From Paenibacillus sp. FSL R5-0341 (lineage in GTDB: Bacteria > Bacillota > Bacilli > Paenibacillales > Paenibacillaceae): a stretch of 64,000 bases of DNA. Both the position numbers and the translations under genes were made by a program. The number at the start of each line of letters is the position of its first letter. Within the stretch, counting starts at the first letter, position 1. The stretch lies in contig NZ_CP150241.1 of assembly GCF_037975235.1 (NCBI RefSeq), positions 3,100,001 through 3,164,000 of the forward strand, read 5' to 3'. The notes beneath the pieces were generated by a model. It was not told the origin of the DNA. It saw only the letters and a list, made by a program, of their open reading frames with translations, and ran no database searches. Below, one piece after another: positions 27,241 to 33,789 of this stretch.

Positions 27241-27699
27241 ATGAATAAAGATGAACTTTTCATGCATAAAGCCATTGAAATTGCTCTGCAAGCTCGCAAA
27301 GAAGGAAACGAACCATTCGGAGCCATTCTGGTGAAAAACGGAGAGGTCGTTATGATTGGGGAAAATAAAATTAACACTTTTTGTGACCCTACACATCATG
27401 CAGAAATTGGTCTTATCCGAAAGTATTGTTCCGAACATCATGTGTTTGATCTAAGCGAATACACTCTTTATACGAGTTGTGAACCGTGTGTGATGTGTTC
27501 GGGTGCTATGGTTTGGTCGAATCTGGGGAGGCTGGTGTATAGTGTATCCCATGATCAATTAGCTGAAATTGCTGGTGGCAACATCATGATCGCGTGTGAA
27601 GAAGTATTCGACAAAAGTCCTCAAAAGCCAGAAGTAACAGGGGAATTACTTAACACAGAAGGCTTAAAAGTCTTCGAAGGATATCAATTTCATTCCTAG
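27241..27699 (+). CDS. Nucleoside deaminase (cytidine/deoxycytidylate deaminase-like zinc enzyme)
   Basis: A 152-residue cytosolic enzyme of the deaminase fold. Zinc ligands and catalytic acid are visible: His53-Ala-Glu55 (HHAE) and Cys83/Cys86 (SCEPCVMC). This arrangement is shared by guanine deaminase, TadA and related nucleoside deaminases; the substrate cannot be fixed from sequence. A longer frame starts at 27154, but TGGAGG sits 8 bp before the ATG at 27241, and the extra N-terminus has no counterpart in the family. It lies upstream of the long non-coding region that precedes the polyamine operon. Confidence 0.85.
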   Translation: MNKDELFMHKAIEIALQARKEGNEPFGAILVKNGEVVMIGENKINTFCDPTHHAEIGLIRKYCSEHHVFDLSEYTLYTSCEPCVMCSGAMVWSNLGRLVYSVSHDQLAEIAGGNIMIACEEVFDKSPQKPEVTGELLNTEGLKVFEGYQFHS

Positions 27700-27710
27700 T
27701 TGTAATTCGG

Positions 27711-27729
27711 TCAAAAAATTATTTTTTGA
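27711..27729 (+). terminator. AT-only hairpin, probable weak terminator
   Basis: TCAAAAAA-TTA-TTTTTTGA is a perfect 8-bp stem 12 bp after the deaminase stop, with a second T-run (nine T) about 20 bp further on. Confidence 0.5.
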
Positions 27730-27860
27730 TAATTGCTTGATTTTTTTTTCAACGTCTGATAGTGTAAGACCTGTGATTTTGGGAAGTTGATTTATCAATA
27801 TGAATTAGAGCTTTCCAGCAGATAATTTTTGACCACTTTCATCAGGAAGTTAAGGCCATA

Positions 27861-27973
27861 CGGACAGCCGGGTCAAACGCCGATTGGCAACTTACGTTGC
27901 TTTATTGATTGAGTTCAAAGCTCAAATTTTATAAGTTGGTTACTTTACAACCAGTGCAATTGCACATCAACTT
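27861..27973 (+). other. Hairpin-rich non-coding segment
   Basis: No coding frame with a ribosome site is seen from 27730 to 28010. The segment contains a series of short perfect inverted repeats: CGG-ACAG-CCG (27861-27870), GCC-GATT-GGC (27879-27888) overlapping GCAAC-TTAC-GTTGC (27887-27900), TTGAG-N7-CTCAA (27909-27925), and AAGTTG..CAACTT (27933-27973) enclosing the palindrome GTGCAATTGCAC (27954-27965). The hexamer GGTCAA occurs at 27709, 27871 and 27981. It may be part of a structured RNA or an operator region. Confidence 0.4.
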
Positions 27974-28010
27974 GTGAAACGGTCAATAAGAGTGGTAAAG
28001 GCGAATTATT

Positions 28011-28019
28011 TGCTATATA
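28011..28019 (+). promoter_or_regulatory. Possible extended -10 promoter of the polyamine operon leader
   Basis: TGCTATATA places a start near 28026, directly ahead of the leader fold beginning at 28033. No good -35 is seen, so this remains tentative. Confidence 0.4.
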
Positions 28020-28032
28020 GACTCTGATCCAA

Positions 28033-28127
28033 TATTGATATACATGAAGGAGCTTTCCGCCAAAGGAGTTCTTGTGAACTTTTTTGGTCATGGAGACTTC
28101 ACGTCTTTTTTATGATGTATATCGATA
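28033..28127 (+). ncRNA. Putative cis-regulatory RNA (junction fold) upstream of the carboxynorspermidine operon
   Basis: TATTGATATACAT (28033-28045) pairs with ATGTATATCGATA (28115-28127) over 13 bp with one G-U pair. Enclosed are a small possible hairpin (28046-28057), a 12-bp hairpin (28060-28071 with 28076-28087, TTGT loop) and a third hairpin (28089-28097 with 28103-28114). The closing stem abuts an intrinsic terminator at 28128. This is the architecture of a riboswitch-type leader, but I recognise no known aptamer consensus in it. Existence of the pairing is seen; regulatory function is inference. Confidence 0.5.
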
Positions 28128-28177
28128 AGCAAGTGTGATGATGCGCGATTGCGGGCATTTTTCACCTTGCTTTTTTT
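28128..28177 (+). terminator. Leader terminator ahead of the carboxynorspermidine operon
   Basis: AGCAAG / CTTGCT plus GTGA / TCAC (one bulged T) form the stem, followed by seven T (28171-28177). It lies about 55 bp before the ribosome site of the next gene, so unconditional termination here would silence that operon from this promoter. Confidence 0.75.
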
Positions 28178-28245
28178 GTTGTCTTGTTGTTGTCAGCGTA
28201 TTAAACCAATTTAAAAAAATACATATTGGGATAGGAGAATGTAAA

Positions 28246-29484
28246 ATGGGAAAAGCACTAATCATCGGCGCCGGCGGCGTTGCTTCCGTGGCAGTACACA
28301 AATGCGTTCAAAACAGCGAAGTTTTTGAGGAAATCTGCATCGCGAGTCGTACAAAATCCAAATGTGATGAGCTCAAAGCCAAGCTGGACGGCGGAAAAAC
28401 AAAAATTACAACAGCACAAGTAGATGCTGATAATGTTGACGAATTGATTGCTCTGATCAACGAAGTTAAACCGGATATCGTTATGAACCTGGCTTTGCCG
28501 TATCAAGATCTGACAATCATGGATGCTTGTCTTGCAACTAAAACAAATTACATGGACACAGCGAACTATGAGCCACATGATACAGCGAAGTTCGAATACA
28601 GCTGGCAATGGGATTACAAAGAGCGTTTTGAACAAGCAGGAATCACTGCATTGCTCGGAAGTGGATTTGACCCAGGCGTGACTGGCGTATTCTCCGCTTA
28701 TGCCCTGAAGCACTACTTTGACGAAATTGAGTACATCGACATTCTGGACTGCAATGGCGGCGACCACGGCTACCCGTTCGCAACCAACTTCAACCCTGAG
28801 ATCAACATTCGCGAAGTATCTGCGAACGGAAGATACTGGGAGAATGGTGAATGGATCGAAACAAAACCGATGGAAATCAAACGTGTCTATGACTTCAAAG
28901 AAGTTGGCGAGAAAGACATGTACCTGTTGTACCATGAAGAACTGGAATCTTTGGCAAAAAACATGCCAGGTCTGAAACGTATCCGTTTCTTCATGACATT
29001 TGGTCAAAGCTACCTGACTCACTTGAAAGCTCTTGAAAATGTAGGCATGACTTCAATCGAGCCTATTGAATATGAAGGCAAACAAATTATCCCACTGCAA
29101 TTCCTGAAAGCAGTACTGCCGGATCCAGCATCCCTTGGACCACGCACTGTGGGTAAAACAAACATCGGTTGTATTTTCAAAGGCAAAAAAGATGGCCAAG
29201 ACAAAACTTATTATGTTTACAATATCTGTGATCACCAAGAGTGCTACAAAGAAGTGGGTTCCCAAGCGATCTCGTACACAACAGGCGTTCCAGCTATGAT
29301 CGGTGCAGCAATGGTTATGACAGGCAAATGGAACAAACCAGGCGTATACAATGTAGAAGAGTTCAACCCAGATCCATTCATGGAAGAGTTGAACAAATGG
29401 GGCCTCCCATGGGTAGAAGACTTCAACCCGGTACTCGTGGATGAGCTGCCAGAAGAAGTTAAAGAATCGGAGCTTGTTCGTTAA
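28246..29484 (+). CDS. Carboxynorspermidine/carboxyspermidine dehydrogenase (saccharopine dehydrogenase family)
   Basis: A 412-residue enzyme that reductively condenses aspartate semialdehyde with a diamine to carboxy(nor)spermidine, the first step of the alternative polyamine route. GAGGVAS at residues 8-14 is the dinucleotide loop; MNLALPYQDLTIMDACL and GFDPGVTGVFSAYA are typical of this subgroup of the Lys1 family. A longer frame opens at 28135 but overlaps the leader terminator; TAGGAG 8 bp before the ATG at 28246 decides the start. The next gene, the matching decarboxylase, follows after one base. Expression probably depends on the structured leader upstream. Confidence 0.88.
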   Translation: MGKALIIGAGGVASVAVHKCVQNSEVFEEICIASRTKSKCDELKAKLDGGKTKITTAQVDADNVDELIALINEVKPDIVMNLALPYQDLTIMDACLATKTNYMDTANYEPHDTAKFEYSWQWDYKERFEQAGITALLGSGFDPGVTGVFSAYALKHYFDEIEYIDILDCNGGDHGYPFATNFNPEINIREVSANGRYWENGEWIETKPMEIKRVYDFKEVGEKDMYLLYHEELESLAKNMPGLKRIRFFMTFGQSYLTHLKALENVGMTSIEPIEYEGKQIIPLQFLKAVLPDPASLGPRTVGKTNIGCIFKGKKDGQDKTYYVYNICDHQECYKEVGSQAISYTTGVPAMIGAAMVMTGKWNKPGVYNVEEFNPDPFMEELNKWGLPWVEDFNPVLVDELPEEVKESELVR

Positions 29485-29485
29485 A

Positions 29486-30613
29486 ATGCGGTTCGAGCAA
29501 TTACCGACACCATGTTTTGTTGTTGACGAGGCGCTTATCGAGAAAAATCTGAAAATCCTGAACGGTGTTATGCAGCGTACAGGTGCCAAAATCGTGCTAG
29601 CTCAAAAAGCATTCTCCATGACTGCGATGTATCCGCTGATTGGTGAATACCTGAGCGGTGCAACGGCGAGTGGTTTGTATGAAGCGCGTCTGGGCCATGA
29701 GGAAATGGGCAAAGAGAATCATGTCTTTGCTCCAGCATACCGCGCAGAAGAAATCGACGAGATTCTCTCCATCTGCGACCACATTATTTTCAACTCATTT
29801 TCACAGCTTGCAAAATTCAAGGATAAGGCGCTTCAAGCTGGCCGTAAGGTCGGCTTGCGCGTCAACCCTGAATGCTCTACCCAAGAAGGACACGAGATCT
29901 ACGATCCGTGTTCTCCGGGTTCGCGTTTTGGCGCGAAACTGGAGGATTTCGATGCAGACCTGTTGGAAGGCGTCTCTGGACTGCACTTCCACACGCTGTG
30001 TCAGCAAAACTCCGACGATCTGGAGACTACGCTGAATGCAGTGGTTGAGAAATTCGGACAATGGTTGCCACAAATGGAATGGATCAACTTCGGTGGTGGA
30101 CACCACATCACACGTGAAGATTATGATATTCCAAGGTTGGAAGCTTGCATCAAGCGTATGCAGAACGACTATGGCCTGGAAGTATATCTGGAGCCGGGAG
30201 AAGCTGTTGCGCTGAACGCGGGTTATCTGGTGACCTCTGTGCTGGACTTCCATAAAAACGGTATGGACATCGCTATTCTGGATACTTCAGCTACGTGTCA
30301 TATGCCGGATGTGTTGGAAATGCCATATCGCCCGCCGCTGATCGGTTCGGGAGAAGTGGGCGAGAAGGCTCATCTGTATCGCCTAGGTGGACAAACCTGT
30401 CTATCTGGTGACGTAATTGGGGATTATTCATTCGATCAGCCTTTGCAAGAAGGCGACCGTCTGGTATTCGAAGACATGGCGATTTACTCCATGGTGAAAA
30501 CCAATACGTTCAACGGCATGCCGCTTCCAGCGATTGCAGTCAAACGAAAAGATGGCGATTGCGAAGTTGTTCGCGAATTCGGATATCAGGATTTCAAAAT
30601 GAGGCTGGCATAA
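29486..30613 (+). CDS. nspC: Carboxynorspermidine decarboxylase
   Basis: A 375-residue PLP-dependent decarboxylase of the alanine-racemase fold (fold type III), which converts carboxy(nor)spermidine to (nor)spermidine. The PLP lysine is Lys41 (LAQKAFS). Other family marks are GLRVNPECSTQEGHEIYDPCSPGSR in the substrate region, HFHTLCQQN, the glycine-rich phosphate loop INFGGGHH and YLEPGEAV. CLSGDV supplies the second-subunit catalytic cysteine region. The ATG is one base after the previous stop, so translation is coupled. The pair gives spermidine synthesis independent of S-adenosylmethionine decarboxylase. Confidence 0.9.
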   Translation: MRFEQLPTPCFVVDEALIEKNLKILNGVMQRTGAKIVLAQKAFSMTAMYPLIGEYLSGATASGLYEARLGHEEMGKENHVFAPAYRAEEIDEILSICDHIIFNSFSQLAKFKDKALQAGRKVGLRVNPECSTQEGHEIYDPCSPGSRFGAKLEDFDADLLEGVSGLHFHTLCQQNSDDLETTLNAVVEKFGQWLPQMEWINFGGGHHITREDYDIPRLEACIKRMQNDYGLEVYLEPGEAVALNAGYLVTSVLDFHKNGMDIAILDTSATCHMPDVLEMPYRPPLIGSGEVGEKAHLYRLGGQTCLSGDVIGDYSFDQPLQEGDRLVFEDMAIYSMVKTNTFNGMPLPAIAVKRKDGDCEVVREFGYQDFKMRLA

Positions 30614-30663
30614 TACTTCATTATATAGTAAGTATTAATATAGAATTGAAAATAAATACAAAA

Positions 30664-30692
30664 AAGGGAACCTGGAGACAGGTTCCCTTATT
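30664..30692 (+). terminator. Intrinsic terminator of the polyamine operon
   Basis: AAGGGAACCTG / CAGGTTCCCTT, 11-bp stem with GAGA loop, then ATTAA. The T-run is poor but the stem is strong. Confidence 0.75.
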
Positions 30693-30797
30693 AACGTTAA
30701 CTGAAGTTTAACGATTAGATTTAATAATGTTTATCAGTGAGGTTAGGTGAATGTTTACCGGTATTGAGCCGACTTAGTTTCGACTTCAGTTTTCGGG

Positions 30798-31571
30798 TTA
30801 ATTTTGTGGTTTCGAGGCTGCTCGTGCAGCGTACGGAAAAATTGGTTCTCTTAGTTCAAAGTCATATGTTAACCCATCCACAATGCCGACCACGCTCTCG
30901 CTGTCATACAATTCAAGTAAAAATCCAGCCATTTGTTCTGCCGTATGGAACTTCGGAACTCTGCCTTCATATTCAAACTCGTCTACATTAAAGGAATGTT
31001 TCGCGAATTCCGTCTCGGTTGCAGCCGGAGCGAGCACTTTGGCCTGCATTGCTGCATTCTTGCCTTTTAACTCTTGCGCAAGTCCTTCGGTAAAGGCACT
31101 TACATAAAACTTGGTTGCGCAGTAGGTTACAGCATCGGCCACAATCGTATATCCTCCACCAGAGGAGATATTAATAATCTGTGTGCCATCTACATCTGCA
31201 TAATCACGTACATACAGGGAAGAAAGAATCGTAAGAGCTTCTATATTAAGATGAAGCATCTGTTCAATCTTGGGTAGATGTTGTTCGCCAACGGAAGCAA
31301 AATTCCCGAATCCTGCGTTGTTAATCCATGTCTCAATGGAATAAGCCTGAAGACCTTCATAGAATTCATGCACATTAGCGGCAATGGACAGATCCACTGT
31401 ACGAATGACAACATCCAGATCAGGATTAATTTCAGCTACTTTTGCTTTTAATTTGTCCAATTCATCGGTTCTGCGAGCTGCCAGAATCATATTTTTGCCA
31501 CGAGCTGCAAAAGCTAAAGCCGCTTCATATCCAATGCCTGAACTGGCACCGGTAATCACTGTGTATTTCAT
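30798..31571 (-). CDS. Short-chain dehydrogenase/reductase under MerR control
   Basis: A 257-residue classical SDR. GASSGIG is at 8-14, NNAG at 84-87, catalytic Ser near 136, and Tyr150/Lys154 in YCATK. AGGAGGAG lies 6 bp before the ATG at 31571; an upstream start at 31598 would overlap the ribosome site and is rejected. The gene is divergent from a MerR regulator, and its own promoter has the stretched 19-bp spacer with a dyad that MerR proteins need. It therefore probably responds to an aldehyde, electrophile or redox signal. The substrate is unknown. Confidence 0.9.
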   Translation of the reverse strand: MKYTVITGASSGIGYEAALAFAARGKNMILAARRTDELDKLKAKVAEINPDLDVVIRTVDLSIAANVHEFYEGLQAYSIETWINNAGFGNFASVGEQHLPKIEQMLHLNIEALTILSSLYVRDYADVDGTQIINISSGGGYTIVADAVTYCATKFYVSAFTEGLAQELKGKNAAMQAKVLAPAATETEFAKHSFNVDEFEYEGRVPKFHTAEQMAGFLLELYDSESVVGIVDGLTYDFELREPIFPYAARAASKPQN

Positions 31572-31624
31572 GGAAACTCCTCCTGGATCTGATTTCATAT
31601 TTATTGTGATATGACCACGAGTTG

Positions 31625-31655
31625 ATTATACTGATTAGAGCTTACTCTAAGTCAA
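31625..31655 (-). promoter_or_regulatory. MerR-type promoter of the SDR gene
   Basis: On the minus strand: TTGACT (31655-31650), a 19-bp spacer, TATAAT (31630-31625). The spacer contains the dyad TTAGAG-TAAG-CTCTAA. The over-long spacer with a centred dyad is the classic MerR-activated promoter, which the regulator untwists to bring the boxes into register. Confidence 0.88.
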
Positions 31656-31681
31656 GCGGGAAAATGGAGGGGAGGTTAACC

Positions 31682-32038
31682 ATGCATACCATTGGTGAAG
31701 TGGCAGAATTGCTTCATATTAGTGCGCATACGTTGCGTTATTATGAGAAGGAACAGATTGTGATTCCTCTCCGAGATGCCAGTGGAGACAGACGGTACAA
31801 CGAGTCACACCTGAAATGGCTACAATTTGTGATCAAATTAAAAGAGACTCAAATGCCCATTGCGATTATTAAGAAGTATGCATCCTTGTTTCAGGAAGGG
31901 GAGCATACGGCAGCAGATCGTTTGAAGCTGCTGGAGGAGCATAAAGAGTCGATCCAAAAACAGATGCACATCCTTAATACAGCTGATGAGATGCTTGAGC
32001 ATAAAATTTCGGCGTATCGAACGCTCATCGGACAATGA
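31682..32038 (+). CDS. MerR family transcriptional regulator
   Basis: A 118-residue regulator: winged helix-turn-helix (IGEVAELLHISAHTLRYYEKEQIV, then DRRYNESHLKWLQFVIKLK) followed by a coiled-coil dimerisation helix. There is no long C-terminal sensor domain and no obvious metal cysteines, as in the AdhR/YfmP-type subgroup that controls oxidoreductases. GGAGGGGAGG before the ATG at 31682 fixes the start; the frame is open further upstream to 31622. It is divergent from the SDR gene and almost certainly controls it through the 19-bp-spacer promoter between them. Confidence 0.9.
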   Translation: MHTIGEVAELLHISAHTLRYYEKEQIVIPLRDASGDRRYNESHLKWLQFVIKLKETQMPIAIIKKYASLFQEGEHTAADRLKLLEEHKESIQKQMHILNTADEMLEHKISAYRTLIGQ

Positions 32039-32128
32039 AGTAACACACACAAATGACGATCTATTGCCAAAACAGTGATTTTTATTATAGACTGTTTTTT
32101 ATCGGTTGTTCATCAAGGGGGAAATGGA

Positions 32129-33001
32129 ATGCATCAAAACAGAAAACAAAAGTCAAACAAGTTAAAGATCCTCTCCAAAGTATTATTGATTATCATTGGG
32201 GGATTTATAACGGCATATGGCCTGGAAGCCATATTGATCCCGAATAATGTCTCAGATGGTGGTGTCACAGGTCTGAGTATCGTAGGATCACAGTTGTTCG
32301 GATTACCACTGGGGATGCTCATCGGGATTATTAACATTCCATTTGTGTGGCTCGGGTACAAGCAAATCGGTAAAAGCTTCGCGTTATATTCGATCATTGG
32401 TATTGCTTCACTGGCAATCAGCACCAGTCTGATGCACCATGTACCAACCATCATTGAAGGCGATACCTTGCTCGTTACGGTTGTCGGCGGGATTATCATC
32501 GGTTTCGGTATGGGACTTGCATTGCGTAATGGTGGTGCATTGGATGGCATAGATATGCTGGCTGTACTCCTTTCGCGAAAAGTACCTTTTGGAACCAGTG
32601 ATCTCATCCTGTTCCTCAACATGTTTGTCTTTATTGTCGTTTCAACCGTATTCGGTTTGCAAGGAGCGATCTTGTCAGGACTTGCGTATTTTATTGCTTC
32701 TAAAGTAATACATATTGTTGAAGAGGGATTGAGCGGCTCCAAAACGTTTAAAATTATTACGAATCAACCTGAGATCATGGTTGAAACCATTCGTGACCGT
32801 CTAGGTCGTGGTGCAACGTACACTGAGGCATACGGTGGCTACTCGAATGAACAATTCAAGGAAATCACTTGTGTCATTAACCGGATGGAAGAGAGTAAGA
32901 TTAAAGATATCATTCATGAAATTGATCCGACTGCCTTTGTCGTCGTATACGATGTAGCTGAGGTAAGAGGCGGCAATTTCAAAAAGAAAGATATTCACTA
33001 A
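32129..33001 (+). CDS. YitT family membrane protein
   Basis: A 290-residue protein with about five transmembrane helices in the first 210 residues, including the family phrases AYGLEAILIPNNVSDGGVTGLSIV and LRNGGALDGIDMLAVLLSRK, and a C-terminal soluble DUF2179 domain (about 215-285, KTFKIITNQPE to FVVVYDVAEVRGG). Function of the family is not established; some members have been proposed as transporters. GGGGGA is 7 bp before the ATG at 32129; longer frames upstream lack this support. It follows the MerR gene by 90 bp on the same strand without a visible terminator between, so it may be cotranscribed. Confidence 0.88.
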   Translation: MHQNRKQKSNKLKILSKVLLIIIGGFITAYGLEAILIPNNVSDGGVTGLSIVGSQLFGLPLGMLIGIINIPFVWLGYKQIGKSFALYSIIGIASLAISTSLMHHVPTIIEGDTLLVTVVGGIIIGFGMGLALRNGGALDGIDMLAVLLSRKVPFGTSDLILFLNMFVFIVVSTVFGLQGAILSGLAYFIASKVIHIVEEGLSGSKTFKIITNQPEIMVETIRDRLGRGATYTEAYGGYSNEQFKEITCVINRMEESKIKDIIHEIDPTAFVVVYDVAEVRGGNFKKKDIH

Positions 33002-33020
33002 TCACGTATTAGTAACTATA

Positions 33021-33057
33021 AAAACGCGCTGAGAGGATCTCTTAGCGCGTTTTTTTG
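33021..33057 (+). terminator. Intrinsic terminator of the YitT gene
   Basis: AACGCGCTGAGAG / CTCTTAGCGCGTT with one G-U pair, then seven T. Confidence 0.9.
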
Positions 33058-33411
33058 TATTAGATATATTATTTATGAGAACCCTCAAAGCTATTTCCGG
33101 TTGCTCCAGCTAATATTTCTCACTGAAAATGGTACTGAAACTGCTGTCAACTCCTTCAATAAACAAAGGCACAGCATAAACATTGCCGATGTCTGACAAA
33201 TCCTGATTCAAATTCATATTTGTAATCCACGTTCATAGTTTCTAACAAACCCATCTAACATGTAGTGGCTCTTATATATTACACGATCAGATACAGTGCT
33301 TGAGCATATATTATGTAAGGTTCCTGGTGTTAATGCATAAGCATAGCTCTCTTATGGAAAACTTCTGTAGTACGAATCATTGCATGACTTAATAAATGGG
33401 AGGTTTGCATA
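33058..33411. other. Gene-free stretch with a possible remnant
   Basis: No supported gene. On the minus strand a 35-codon frame from about 33214 to 33110 begins ATG and reads MNLNQDLSDIGNVYAVPLF and so on, with coding-like composition, ending in a TAG. No ribosome site is convincing and I cannot assign it to a family. It may be the tail of a degraded gene. Confidence 0.25.
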
Positions 33412-33606
33412 GTGACAAAGCAGGACCCGCAAGAGCTTTTGAAACAAAAACACGAACTGGATGAACAAAAAAGACAGTTCACTAATTTTTCCCGAAATAT
33501 TTCCGGTCATGGTGAGGTTGAAGCTGGTCAAGAGTTCAGTGTTGACCGGGTACCAGATGACCAAAACCGTATGAAATCGGTTGAGAACAGACGCGGCGAA
33601 GTTTAA
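33412..33606 (+). CDS. Small hydrophilic protein of unknown function
   Basis: A 64-residue protein starting at GTG with GGGAGG 8 bp upstream. It is highly charged (Lys/Glu/Asp/Gln rich), begins with a probable helix (PQELLKQKHELDEQKRQF) and has no membrane segment or cysteine. It ends in VENRRGEV. I do not recognise a family. A strong terminator follows directly, so it is a genuine short transcription unit. The good ribosome site and terminator argue that it is real. Confidence 0.6.
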   Translation: MTKQDPQELLKQKHELDEQKRQFTNFSRNISGHGEVEAGQEFSVDRVPDDQNRMKSVENRRGEV

Positions 33607-33620
33607 AAAGGTAGAACGTA

Positions 33621-33651
33621 AGCCGATCCTTTTTCATGGATCGGCTTTTTC
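33621..33651 (+). terminator. Intrinsic terminator of the small gene
   Basis: AGCCGATCC / GGATCGGCT, 9-bp stem, then TTTTTC. Confidence 0.9.
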
Positions 33652-33692
33652 TTGCGTAGCATGTTATCGAATAGGAAGATATATGTTGTAGT

Positions 33693-33707
33693 TGAGAATG
33701 ATTATCG
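33693..33707. promoter_or_regulatory. Fur box
   Basis: TGAGAATGATTATCG matches the 7-1-7 Fur consensus TGATAATNATTATCA at 12 of 14 fixed positions. It lies 83 bp before the start of the broken Btr-like regulator gene, consistent with iron control of a siderophore-uptake regulator. Confidence 0.7.
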
Positions 33708-33789
33708 ATAGAATGGAGAAAAGTGAAAATATCCGCTGATTTTGCTGATTTTTTGCTAACTTAATGGGTTGTGGAAGGTGAAGGAAGAG

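Noticed and set aside
27839..27880. Hammerhead-like CTGATGA on the minus strand
   Set aside because: The following sequence cannot form stem II before a GAAA, and no cleavage-site stem is present.
28258..29022. Long open frame (254 codons) on the minus strand
   Set aside because: It lies wholly antisense to the carboxynorspermidine dehydrogenase gene, has cysteine/phenylalanine-rich composition and no ribosome site. It is a mirror of codon bias in the real gene.
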